A stretch of 64,000 bases of DNA from Sporofaciens musculi (GTDB taxonomy: Bacteria; Bacillota; Clostridia; Lachnospirales; Lachnospiraceae), in contig NZ_WUQX01000001.1 in the NCBI RefSeq assembly GCF_009830285.1, positions 2,976,501 to 3,040,500 of the forward strand, in the 5' to 3' direction. This document shows positions 55,491 through 63,707 of this stretch, piece after piece. The number at the start of each line of letters is the position of its first letter. Position 1 is the first letter of the stretch. The notes below the pieces were generated by a model. That model saw nothing but the letters and a program-made list of their open reading frames with translations. It was not told where the DNA came from and made no database searches. The position numbers and the translations under genes were made by a program.

Positions 55491-55540
55491 TGGGGATAAA
55501 AGGGGATAAAAAGGGACAAAAGGGGATAAAAGGGGATAAT
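55491..55540 (+). repeat. Five tandem 10-bp G-rich repeats (late control region)
   Basis: Consensus AGGGGATAAA, in register at 55491, 55501, 55511 (AAGGGACAAA), 55521 and 55531. Spacing of one helical turn is exact. They end 10 bases before a TATACT -10 element (55550-55555), which has no good -35. Confidence 0.85.
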
Positions 55541-55549
55541 GCCGTGTGC

Positions 55550-55555
55550 TATACT
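55550..55555 (+). promoter_or_regulatory. Putative activated late promoter -10 element
   Basis: TATACT, with the repeats covering the -35 position; this is the arrangement of a promoter that needs an activator. A short GC hairpin (55590-55600) and TTTTCTGTTTTT follow, perhaps an antitermination target. Confidence 0.5.
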
Positions 55556-55623
55556 GTAAAATAGCGAAAGCCGTCTGGAGAGCATAAACGCCGCCGGGCG
55601 GTTTTCTGTTTTTCAAAACAGGA

Positions 55624-55653
55624 TTGCTACACCACTTCCCTGCGTGCTATAAT
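55624..55653 (+). promoter_or_regulatory. Promoter of the moron-like gene
   Basis: TTGCTA (55624-55629), 18 bases, then extended -10 TGCTATAAT with TATAAT at 55648-55653. Confidence 0.7.
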
Positions 55654-55699
55654 ATCCCAAAGATGACTAAAACAAAAAAACCACGGGAGGTTATCAAAC

Positions 55700-56356
55700 A
55701 TGGGAAGCAATAAAAAACTCAGCTTATGGGGAGACATTCTCAACCAAAAGCCCCAAAAACAAACGCAACCGCAGGGAAATGTGTGGGAAGTGACGGTAAG
55801 AAATGCAAACGGAGCCCCGGCAATCCTCTGTAAAAATGGCAAGGAATGGTTTCATGCAGACAAAACATGGCCCTCTCCGTCTGGCGCTTATTACATTCAT
55901 ACCGGCATGGACGGAAACGCCAACGAAGGGATCGCAACCACGACAAAGAATGAAGGGATCCGCATACGGAAAACGGAGGACTTCGTGGAAGCTGCTCTTA
56001 TTACAGACGAGGGCGTGGGCTATGCAATAACAGACGAGGGCGTCCTTTATGTTCTGACGGCAGATACAGCCAGCCAACGCCGGTTATGCGAGGACTACGA
56101 GCCAAACACCTACATGCTAACCCCTCAGCTATGCGCTGTCATTTATGACGCAGACAGCGACGACGATCTGGAGGCTGCCTATCTCAAAGTGATTGACCTT
56201 AAAAGTTTCAAGAGTTGGAAAAAGAAAATCAGATACAGCGCAGAGCGTGGAAAGAACCTGATTTTTAAGATTGAACAAAGCGGCAGCATAATAAAAGCAA
56301 TAATGCCAGACCAGAGCGTCCACGAGTTCACGACCGACGGGAAAATAATTAAATAG
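55700..56356 (+). CDS. Moron-like phage gene of unknown function
   Basis: 218 residues (MGSNKKLSLWGDILNQKPQK; later EGIRIRKTEDFVEAALITDE, YMLTPQLCAVIYDADSDDDL). Not recognised. It has its own extended -10 promoter, a GGGAGG ribosome site and a terminator, and lies between late control region and structural genes, which is how a moron (a gene expressed from the prophage) is arranged. GATC is less common in it than in its neighbours. Confidence 0.7.
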   Translation: MGSNKKLSLWGDILNQKPQKQTQPQGNVWEVTVRNANGAPAILCKNGKEWFHADKTWPSPSGAYYIHTGMDGNANEGIATTTKNEGIRIRKTEDFVEAALITDEGVGYAITDEGVLYVLTADTASQRRLCEDYEPNTYMLTPQLCAVIYDADSDDDLEAAYLKVIDLKSFKSWKKKIRYSAERGKNLIFKIEQSGSIIKAIMPDQSVHEFTTDGKIIK

Positions 56357-56363
56357 AAATCTG

Positions 56364-56394
56364 AAACCGCTAAGGAAATACCGAGGCGGTTTTT
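56364..56394 (+). terminator. Terminator of the moron-like gene
   Basis: AAACCGC (56364-56370) pairs with GCGGTTT (56386-56392), followed by T residues. A second GC-rich hairpin (CCCTCC with GGAGGG, about 56406-56431) follows. Confidence 0.75.
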
Positions 56395-56460
56395 CTTATG
56401 CCCTGCCCTCCAGAAAAAGACTGGGGGAGGGTAAATTTTTAGTAGAAAGGAGGCGCACAC

Positions 56461-57171
56461 ATGAGCAGCCTATTCTATACCGGGCAATCAAGACGCACAA
56501 ATGGAGCCTTCTCTGTAACCATGAAAGACGGGGCAAAACTGGCAAAAAAACTGGAGAAACTAAAGGACGGAGGCGAGACAGCAATCAAGAGAACCGTGTC
56601 GGACTTCACCTCCAGAGCTCCGGCATGGGTAAGCAAAGGGATCCGGCAACATTATGGTGTAGATACCGCAGCAATCAAAGAGGCGGGCCCAAAAACAAAA
56701 CGGGGGGCCACCTCCACAAATGTATCGGGGATCAGCGTTGACGGGGCGTCCCTCGAATACAAGGGCGAAACCTTAACTCCAATACATTTCAAAATGTCGC
56801 CAAAAGCTCCACGAGGTTTACAAGATAAGCGCCAGCGAATACCGGGGCAAATGGTTGACTTTAAGGGCGCAGCTGGCCCGGTAGGGATTGTTAGAACCCC
56901 AAAGCCGTATACCGTAAAGGCTACCATTATCAAAGGGCAAAGGGCAAGCATGAAGGCCGGGACATATCTTGCCTCGTCCAGTAAGAAAAATGCAGACGCC
57001 CCCACTCTCCCCTTCCAAAGAACGGGGGAAGGAAGAACACCAGTCGAAGCTGTCCGCACTCTGTCCGTACCGCAAATGATAAGCGGCAAAGCAAAAGAAA
57101 CGATTGAGGAAACAATCGGCAGCAATCTGGAGAAGCGCTTCGAGCACCATATACAGCAAGCCATGAAGTGA
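56461..57171 (+). CDS. Minor tail protein Z-like protein
   Basis: 236 residues: N-terminal KDGAKLAKKLEKLKDGGETA and RAPAWVSKGIRQHYGVD, then KAGTYLASSSKKNADAPTLP, and a C-terminal helix (NLEKRFEHHIQQAMK). This is the pattern of the lambda gpZ family (tail completion). It lies before the terminase genes, whereas gpZ is normally after the portal-capsid block. Confidence 0.65.
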   Translation: MSSLFYTGQSRRTNGAFSVTMKDGAKLAKKLEKLKDGGETAIKRTVSDFTSRAPAWVSKGIRQHYGVDTAAIKEAGPKTKRGATSTNVSGISVDGASLEYKGETLTPIHFKMSPKAPRGLQDKRQRIPGQMVDFKGAAGPVGIVRTPKPYTVKATIIKGQRASMKAGTYLASSSKKNADAPTLPFQRTGEGRTPVEAVRTLSVPQMISGKAKETIEETIGSNLEKRFEHHIQQAMK

Positions 57172-57447
57172 AAGCCAAGCAGTAGGCAAAGCAACGAAGC
57201 AAAGACAAAGCAAATGAACACAACAAACCAATCACAAGCAAAAGAAAACAAAATAAAGCAATTAAAAGCAAACTAAAAGTGATTGAACTGTTCAAAGCAA
57301 ACCGTGAAAATTTTTTCGACAAGCCGCAAGGTACTGTGACAGATGCCAAAAGCCCTGCGGTGCTGGCGAGCCCAAAACTCGCGCAGACTCCAAAAAATTT
57401 TTTTAGGCCGTTTCGTTTCGTTTGGACACCGGAAAGGAGGTGGAGCC
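57172..57447 (+). other. Gene-free stretch before the terminase; possible cos region
   Basis: 276 bases. The first half is A-rich with about eight copies of AAGCA (57177-57299). The second half has an A6/T7 tract and repeated TTTCG just before the terminase ribosome site (AAAGGAGG). Since lambda-type cos sites lie just before the small terminase gene, the packaging site may be here. No gene supported. Confidence 0.35.
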
Positions 57448-58023
57448 ATGGCAGACGCACCGAAGCAGAACCTACAAACAACGGCAACAATAGCAAAACT
57501 TTTCGAGCTTGACGAGCGCCGGGTGCAGCAGCTCGCAAAAGCTGGCGTCCTTCCTGCGGCGTCCACCCGCCCGTATAAGTTCGACCTACTCCCGACGATC
57601 AAGGCGTACATAAAGCACCTGCGGGAAAAAGCCAACGGCAAGGAGGCCAAGACTGCGGACACCGCAAAAGCTGAGGCCGACAAGCTGAGGGCCGAGGCCG
57701 ATCTCAAACAGAGCAAGGCCAAGATCGCAGAAATGCAGCTCAAAGAGCTGGAAGGGAAAATGCACCGGAGCGAGGACGTGGAAGCCATGACAAACGACCT
57801 CGTGTTCACCGTCCGCAGCATGATAATGGCGCTGCCCGGCCGTCTGGCTATGGACGTATCTCAGGCAGCCAGCGCAGCCGAAGCCTCGGCGCTGATCCGC
57901 TCCGAGTGCCACAAGATCCTGAACGAGCTCGCGGGCTATCAATACGATCCCGAAGCATACAAGCGGCGGGTAAGGGATCGCGAAGGCTGGAGCGAAGCGC
58001 TCGCTGATGAAGACGACGACTAA
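57448..58023 (+). CDS. Terminase small subunit (Nu1-like)
   Basis: 191 residues: an N-terminal winged-helix (TATIAKLFELDERRVQQLAK) as in Nu1, then a long charged coiled coil (EAKTADTAKAEADKLRAEAD) and a C-terminal helical part. Recognises the packaging site. Overlaps the large subunit gene by 17 bases. Confidence 0.88.
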   Translation: MADAPKQNLQTTATIAKLFELDERRVQQLAKAGVLPAASTRPYKFDLLPTIKAYIKHLREKANGKEAKTADTAKAEADKLRAEADLKQSKAKIAEMQLKELEGKMHRSEDVEAMTNDLVFTVRSMIMALPGRLAMDVSQAASAAEASALIRSECHKILNELAGYQYDPEAYKRRVRDREGWSEALADEDDD

Positions 58024-59944
58024 AAGAGCCGCAAAGAAGCTCAACGCGGCCATAGGCCCGGCCGTCCGCAACTTTAAGCCGCCGGAGGATCTGACGGTGG
58101 CAGAATGGGCCGATAGACACCGCCGCCTATCGCCGGAAACCTCCGCAGAGGCAGGCCCGTGGCGCACAACACGCACGCCCTACCTCCGGGAGCCTATGGA
58201 AGCGTTCACCGATCCGAAAGTGAAAAAAATTGTCATGGTGGCGGCCTCTCAGGTGGGAAAGTCCGAGCTTGAGCTGAACATAATCGGCTATATCATAGAC
58301 CAAGATCCGGGCTCTATCCTTTATGTGCAGCCCTCGCTCGACGACGCCCGCAAGTTCTCCCGGCTGCGTATCGCTCCAATGATCCGGGACAGCAAGGTGC
58401 TGAAAGCCAAGGTTTCGGACATAAAGACACGGGACTCCGGGAACACAATCCTCCAGAAGTCCTTCCCTGGCGGTATGCTGACAATCACCGGATCCAACAG
58501 CGCCTCGGCCCTTGCCTCCACTCCGGCCCGCTATATCATAGGCGACGAGCGCGACCGCTGGGCCATAAGCGCCGGAACCGAGGGCGATCCATGGGCGCTG
58601 GCTGAGGCCAGACAGACCACCTTCTACAATGCAAAGGCCGTCGAAGTATCGACGCCGACCATTAAAGGCTCGTCCAATATCGCGGACAGCTTCGAGAAAG
58701 GCACGCAAGAGCGCTGGTGTCACCAGTGCCCTGAGTGCGGCGAGTACGGCGAGATCATATTCGACCGGATCCACTTCGAGCACACCCACAAGAGGATCCG
58801 CGGGAAAAAAGTCTACAAGATAACCGGCCCGATCACATGGGCCTGCCCGAACTGCGGCTGCATTATCCCGGAGGAAATCATGCGGCGGCAGCCTGCGAAG
58901 TGGATCGCAGAAAACCCGGAGGCATACGACACCGGCGTGCGCTCCTTCTGGCTGAACGCCTTCTCGTCTCCATGGACTCCGTGGGAGAAAATCGTGCTCA
59001 AATTCCTGCAAGCGCTGGACGATCCTCAGAAGCTAAAAGTCGTTTACAACACGCTGCTGGGGCAGCTCTGGGAGGATCGCGGGGACATACCGGACGAGGA
59101 AGGCATGATGGCGCGTCGGGAGGACTACGGCACCAATGCCGACGGCTCCCCGGTGGAAGTGCCGGAGGGCGTTCTCGTCCTCACCTGCGGAGTGGACACG
59201 CAGGACAACCGGCTGGAGTATGAAGTCGTAGGCCACGGCCATTACGGTGAAACGTGGGGCATAAAAAAAGGCTACATCATGGGAAAGCCGGACACCGACG
59301 AAGTATGGGAGCGGCTCGACGACGTGATCGAGCATGTCTACCACTTCAAGGACAGCCAGCGGGGCCTCCGTATCTCGATCACCTGCGTGGACTCCGGCGG
59401 CCACTACACGCAAGAGGTGTACCTGCGCTGCCGGGCCCGGAAAAACAAGCGCGTTTTCGCTATCAAGGGCGGCAACGGCGAGGGGATCCCATTCGTGACG
59501 CCTCCCTCTCAGGTTAAGATCGTACTGAACGGGCAGACAATCGGCAAATGCTGGCTCTATACTCTGGGCGTTGACGCCGGGAAAGAGCTCATAATGTCAA
59601 GCGTTCTCGTGCAGGAAGCCGGGCCAAAATATTGCCATTTCCCCCTCGGCGAGTCCTACGGGTACGACTCTTATTATTTCAGCGGCCTGCTGTCTGAGAA
59701 GCTGGAGCTCACGCAGACGAAGCGGGGCAACCGCTGGACATGGGTAAAACTGCCCGGCCATGAAAGAAACGAGGCCCTCGACTGCCGCAACTATGCGCTG
59801 GGAGGCTTTAAGATCATAAACCCGGACATGCAGGCGGTGGAGAAACGGCTCAAAAGCCTGCCGACAAAAAAGGCACCGAAGAAACCTGCAGCACAGAGGC
59901 CGCGGCAGAACCGCCCGGCCAACATTTACAACGACGACTGGTAA
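58007..59944 (+). CDS. Terminase large subunit, GpA family
   Basis: 645 residues. ATPase part with a deviant Walker A (VAASQVGKSELE) near residue 85 and Walker B-type YIIGDERDRW near 180; a zinc-ribbon insertion (CHQCPECGEYG, CPNCGCIIP); nuclease part beginning LTCGVDTQDNRLEYEV with acidic residues, and SITCVDSGGHYTQEVY. Packages DNA at cos sites as in lambda. Length equals lambda GpA (641). Confidence 0.95.
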   Translation: MKTTTKRAAKKLNAAIGPAVRNFKPPEDLTVAEWADRHRRLSPETSAEAGPWRTTRTPYLREPMEAFTDPKVKKIVMVAASQVGKSELELNIIGYIIDQDPGSILYVQPSLDDARKFSRLRIAPMIRDSKVLKAKVSDIKTRDSGNTILQKSFPGGMLTITGSNSASALASTPARYIIGDERDRWAISAGTEGDPWALAEARQTTFYNAKAVEVSTPTIKGSSNIADSFEKGTQERWCHQCPECGEYGEIIFDRIHFEHTHKRIRGKKVYKITGPITWACPNCGCIIPEEIMRRQPAKWIAENPEAYDTGVRSFWLNAFSSPWTPWEKIVLKFLQALDDPQKLKVVYNTLLGQLWEDRGDIPDEEGMMARREDYGTNADGSPVEVPEGVLVLTCGVDTQDNRLEYEVVGHGHYGETWGIKKGYIMGKPDTDEVWERLDDVIEHVYHFKDSQRGLRISITCVDSGGHYTQEVYLRCRARKNKRVFAIKGGNGEGIPFVTPPSQVKIVLNGQTIGKCWLYTLGVDAGKELIMSSVLVQEAGPKYCHFPLGESYGYDSYYFSGLLSEKLELTQTKRGNRWTWVKLPGHERNEALDCRNYALGGFKIINPDMQAVEKRLKSLPTKKAPKKPAAQRPRQNRPANIYNDDW

Positions 59945-59956
59945 GGAGGCACACAC

Positions 59957-60235
59957 ATGGCAGCAAGACGACGATCGAAGGAAACCGTGCGCACGGAGCT
60001 GGAAAGGACGCGCACCCGGCTGGATCTTTATCTGGCCCGCGAGCAGGAAATGCTCAGCAAGGACGGCGTGCAGCTCTACACGATCGGATCCAGAAATCTG
60101 CAAAGATACCAGACACCGCTCACCGCAATTCAGGACGAGATCGAAAGACTCAGAAAGCGGATCAGCGAGCTGGAGGCAGAGCTGGCGGGGCAATCGGCCC
60201 GCCGTGCGGTGGGAGTAGTCCCCCGCGACTGGTAA
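59957..60235 (+). CDS. Small head-tail joining protein (gpW-position, DUF6148-like)
   Basis: 92 residues, basic and helical (RRRSKETVRTELERTRTRLD, YTIGSRNLQRYQTPLTAIQD). It lies between terminase and portal, the place of lambda gpW. It probably helps join head and tail. Confidence 0.7.
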   Translation: MAARRRSKETVRTELERTRTRLDLYLAREQEMLSKDGVQLYTIGSRNLQRYQTPLTAIQDEIERLRKRISELEAELAGQSARRAVGVVPRDW

Positions 60236-60337
60236 CGGGTAAACGCCGGGATCACCGGCTTTACTACGGCAACACCGGAGGGAAGGTTTCGCTCCTTTAC
60301 TCCCCCGGCGCTGCCGTTTTTTATTACAGACAAGGAG

Positions 60338-62074
60338 GTGAGGAAAACGAGGTACGACAAAACGACGGGCCTTTATCTGCCGGAAACCGTGCGCCCGAAA
60401 AACAAAGGCTACGGCGAAGCGGGGGCCAGCTGGAGCAAGCGAGCCGTGAAAGGCTTCAATTCGCCCAGCGGCTCCGCACATGAGGACATAGACTTTCACA
60501 ACTTCACCATGAGGCAGCGGGCCCGCATGTTATACATGGCCGCACCCATGGCGACCTCGGCGATCAAGACCAACCGCACAAACGTGGTAGGCGTGGGACT
60601 CCGCCTAAAGAGCCGGATCGACCGGGAGGCGCTGGGACTCACGCCGGATCAGGCCGAGAAGTGGCAGAAAGACACCGAGCGGGAGTTCTCCCTCTGGGCG
60701 TCCAACAAAAGGGCCTGCGACGCCACCGGCATGAACAACTTTTACGGGCTCCAGCAGCTCGCGCTCGTGTCGTGGCTGCTCTCCGGTGACTGTATCGGCA
60801 TTGTGAAGCAGTACAAAACCACGCGGCTGCTCCCCTACTCCCTGCGGGTACACCTGATCGAAGCTGACCGGGTGGCGACACCGACCGGGGCGGGGATCGG
60901 CACGTCTCTGTTATACACCACCGGGAAGAACCCGGACAACGGGAACACCATATACGACGGCGTGGAAGTAGACAAGGACGGCATGGTGGTGGCCTACCAT
61001 ATCCGCAGCACATACCCCTTCGAGCTCGGCGCACCCGCCCTGACTGAGTGGGCCCGTGTCCTGGCATATCAGGAACACACCGGACTTCCCAACGTGCTGC
61101 ATGTCATTGACACGGAGCGCCCGGATCAGTACCGTGGCGTGAGCTATCTCGCGCAGGTGATCGAGCCGCTGCTCCAGCTCCGGCGCTACACAGAGTCCGA
61201 GCTCATGGCCGCGGTGATCGAGTCCTTTTTTACTGCCTTCGTAAAGACGGAGGCGTCCACGGAGGATATGCCGTTCAATGAGCTGAACGAGGATGCAGAA
61301 ACAGAACCAAGGAACCCGAATGACTACAACATGGGGCCGGGGCAAGTCAATATAATGAACCCCGGCGAGGACGTCGTTTTCGCTGAGCCAAAACACCCGA
61401 ACGGGAGCTTCGACAAATTCGTGGAAGCGATCAGCTCGCAGGTGGGCGCAGCTCTGGAAATACCGTCCGATCTGCTGCTGAAAAAGTTCAACGCCTCGTA
61501 CAGCGCGAGCCGCGCGGCCCTGCTGGAAGCGTGGAAGGCGTTCAAAATGCGCCGGGAGTGGCTGGGGGACAACTTCTGCCGCCCGCTCTATGAAATCTGG
61601 ATGAGCGAAGCGGTGGCCCGCGGCCGTATCTATGCGCCGGGCTTTTTCGACAATCCGGCGATCCATGCCGCATACCTCGGCAGCGAGTGGCTGGGGCCGT
61701 CTCAGGGACAGCTCGATCCGGTGAAAGAAATCACCGCGGAGATCCTCGCGTGCAGCGAAGGCTTTTCCACCCACGAGCAGAGCACGATCCGGCTAAACGG
61801 CGGCCAGTGGGACAGCAACGTGGAGCAGCTGCAACGCGAAAACGAGAAGCTCGACGGGCAGGCACCGGATCCGCACCAGAGCGGAGGCGCTGGAAGCACT
61901 CAGGAAGGCGCTCATGAGCCGCAGGAAGGCGAAGAACCGGCAGAGGGGGACAACAACCCACACAACCCGGAAAACGCCCGCAGACGAGGCGCTGAGGCGC
62001 TCCGTAGCCTCGTTTTAGCGGAGCAGATCAAACAATCCGTAAAAGGAGGGCAAGCAGATGAAACAACTCAGTGA
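60338..62074 (+). CDS. Portal protein, lambda family
   Basis: 578 residues from a GTG with AAGGAGG upstream. Motifs MAAPMATSAIKTNRTNVVG, WLLSGDCIGIVKQYKTTRL, AYQEHTGLPNVLHVIDTERP, RGVSYLAQVIEPLLQLRRYT, and FNASYSASRAALLEAWKAFK define the lambda gpB-type portal. The C-terminal 80 residues are low-complexity. Forms the DNA gate of the capsid. Confidence 0.95.
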   Translation: MRKTRYDKTTGLYLPETVRPKNKGYGEAGASWSKRAVKGFNSPSGSAHEDIDFHNFTMRQRARMLYMAAPMATSAIKTNRTNVVGVGLRLKSRIDREALGLTPDQAEKWQKDTEREFSLWASNKRACDATGMNNFYGLQQLALVSWLLSGDCIGIVKQYKTTRLLPYSLRVHLIEADRVATPTGAGIGTSLLYTTGKNPDNGNTIYDGVEVDKDGMVVAYHIRSTYPFELGAPALTEWARVLAYQEHTGLPNVLHVIDTERPDQYRGVSYLAQVIEPLLQLRRYTESELMAAVIESFFTAFVKTEASTEDMPFNELNEDAETEPRNPNDYNMGPGQVNIMNPGEDVVFAEPKHPNGSFDKFVEAISSQVGAALEIPSDLLLKKFNASYSASRAALLEAWKAFKMRREWLGDNFCRPLYEIWMSEAVARGRIYAPGFFDNPAIHAAYLGSEWLGPSQGQLDPVKEITAEILACSEGFSTHEQSTIRLNGGQWDSNVEQLQRENEKLDGQAPDPHQSGGAGSTQEGAHEPQEGEEPAEGDNNPHNPENARRRGAEALRSLVLAEQIKQSVKGGQADETTQ

Positions 62075-63311
62075 GCTGCGCATGGGGCCGACACCGGCAC
62101 CGGCAGCAGCACCAACCGCCACGGCGACAAAGTTCTGGAACGTGGCGACCGTCGGCGACGACGAGGCCGAGATCACACTATACGGCGACGTTATGAGTAA
62201 ACAGCCGACAGACTGGTGGACGGGCGAACCTGAGCCCGGACTCTACATCACCCCGGAGGGCTTCATGGAGGATCTGGCAGCGGTCAAGGACAAAGGCCAC
62301 ATCACCGTCAAGCTGAACAGCTGCGGCGGCGACCTTTACACCGGGATCGCAATCCACAACGCCCTGAAAACTCTCAGCGGAGAGGTGAACGTCGTCGTGG
62401 AAGGGATCGCAGCAAGCGCCGCCAGCGTGATTATGTGCGCAGGCGACACCGTGACCGTGTACCCCGGATCCCTCGTTATGATCCACGGCGTAAGCGTGTA
62501 TCTCTGGGACAACCTGAACATTCAGGACATGAAACAGCTTATGAAGGGAATGGACGCCAGCGAGCGGGCCGTGGCTGAAATCTACAACGCCAAGACCGGG
62601 ATCGCGGTGGACACCCTGCGCGGCATGATGACAAAGGAGACGTGGCTCACCGGCCGGGAGGCTCTGGAGAAGGGCTTCGCCGACAATCTTCTGGAGGACG
62701 AGGACGATCCCGACATGAGCATGAGCCACGACCGGAAAGTCCTCTACGTCAACGGCATAGGCCACAACGTCGAAGGGCTCCGTCACATACCGGGCACAAT
62801 CCCGATCCAGAAAAGTGCTAAACCGGCCGCAAGACCGGCAGCAAATAAAAGGCCGACCAATCAGGCGGCAAAACCAAAAGGAGGTAAAAACCACATGACA
62901 CTCGAAGAACTGAAAGCTCAGGAGCCTGATCTGGTGAGCCAGATCGAGCAGGCCGCAACGAACGCGGCAAAGGCTCAGGCAAGCGCCGACGCGGTGACAG
63001 CTGAACGGCAGCGCCTCGCGGACATTGACTCGATCGCGGCCTCTATCCCCGATCAGCAGCTCGTCCATGACGCGAAGTACGGAGAAAACCCCTGCACTGC
63101 TCAGGAGCTCTGCTTCCGCGTTATGCAGCAGAGCGCAGCGTCCGGCCAGAACTTCCTCGCAAACTATGAGGCAGACGGCGCGGCCTCTGGCGTCGGCGAC
63201 GTGGGCGCAGCTCCCAACGGCGGCGCGGGCGTCAATCAGGAAGAACAGGACGCGGCAGACATTCAGGCGGTAGTGGCCGCCTACAACCAGACCAAAGGAG
63301 GTATGAAGTAA
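62058..63311 (+). CDS. ClpP-like head maturation protease with scaffold region
   Basis: 417 residues. The protease part (about 20-225) has the ClpP/S49-like fold: INSCGG-type KLNSCGGDLYTGIAIHNA, catalytic Ser in EGIAASAASVIMCAGD, His in MIHGVSVY. After a basic linker (about 250-275) comes a helical scaffold-like part (LEELKAQEPDLVSQIEQAAT). Matures the capsid; overlaps the portal gene by 17 bases. Confidence 0.93.
   Translation: MKQLSELRMGPTPAPAAAPTATATKFWNVATVGDDEAEITLYGDVMSKQPTDWWTGEPEPGLYITPEGFMEDLAAVKDKGHITVKLNSCGGDLYTGIAIHNALKTLSGEVNVVVEGIAASAASVIMCAGDTVTVYPGSLVMIHGVSVYLWDNLNIQDMKQLMKGMDASERAVAEIYNAKTGIAVDTLRGMMTKETWLTGREALEKGFADNLLEDEDDPDMSMSHDRKVLYVNGIGHNVEGLRHIPGTIPIQKSAKPAARPAANKRPTNQAAKPKGGKNHMTLEELKAQEPDLVSQIEQAATNAAKAQASADAVTAERQRLADIDSIAASIPDQQLVHDAKYGENPCTAQELCFRVMQQSAASGQNFLANYEADGAASGVGDVGAAPNGGAGVNQEEQDAADIQAVVAAYNQTKGGMK
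62895..63311 (+). CDS. Nested capsid scaffold protein from an internal start
   Basis: An in-frame ATG at 62895 is preceded by AAAAGGAGGT (62875-62885), a stronger ribosome site than many in the operon. It would give the last 138 residues of the protease protein alone (MTLEELKAQEPDLV to the end). This is the organisation of lambda C/Nu3, where the scaffold is made from inside the protease gene. Confidence 0.65.
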   Translation: MTLEELKAQEPDLVSQIEQAATNAAKAQASADAVTAERQRLADIDSIAASIPDQQLVHDAKYGENPCTAQELCFRVMQQSAASGQNFLANYEADGAASGVGDVGAAPNGGAGVNQEEQDAADIQAVVAAYNQTKGGMK

Positions 63312-63691
63312 TGAGCAGACTCGACGAAAACCTCGGCGGCGTGGGCTTCGACAACCTGATCGCCGACAGCTACCCGCCTGCGGACGTGTTCAGCGTGCAG
63401 CTGGCAGCCGGGCAGGGGATCCTCGAACGCGGCACCCTGCTGGCGTTAAAAGACGACGGCACCATGGAAACGATCGGCACCGAGACAACCGGAAAGGCAA
63501 ACGCCGTACTCACGGATCCGGTGGACACCGGAGACGCCGCAGAGGGCGAAGCGGTGCCCGGTATCGCATACCGCACCGGGCATTTCAACACCAACCGGCT
63601 GATCGTAGCTGAGGGCTACACAATCACGGCAGCAGACAGAGAGGCGCTCCGCGTCGCGGGGATCCTGACCTCTGAGGCCGTGGAAATCTAA
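63311..63691 (+). CDS. Head decoration protein (lambda gpD-like)
   Basis: 126 residues (ADSYPPADVFSVQLAAGQGI, LERGTLLALKDDGTMETIGT, ITAADREALRVAGILTSEAV) matching the bacteriophage lambda head decoration family. Start overlaps the protease stop (TAATGA). Confidence 0.93.
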   Translation: MSRLDENLGGVGFDNLIADSYPPADVFSVQLAAGQGILERGTLLALKDDGTMETIGTETTGKANAVLTDPVDTGDAAEGEAVPGIAYRTGHFNTNRLIVAEGYTITAADREALRVAGILTSEAVEI

Positions 63692-63707
63692 GAAGGAGGA
63701 CAGAAAA

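Noticed and set aside
55491..55540. Tandem repeats considered as a CRISPR array
   Set aside because: The unit is 10 bases without spacers; it fits a protein-binding array or quadruplex, not CRISPR.
57279..57512. Plus-strand frame of 77 codons before the terminase
   Set aside because: It overlaps the real terminase start in another frame and includes the A/T tract; no ribosome site or family was seen.
58127..59011. Minus-strand frame of 294 codons opposite the terminase gene
   Set aside because: It lies wholly over a certain gene and has the composition of an antisense shadow.
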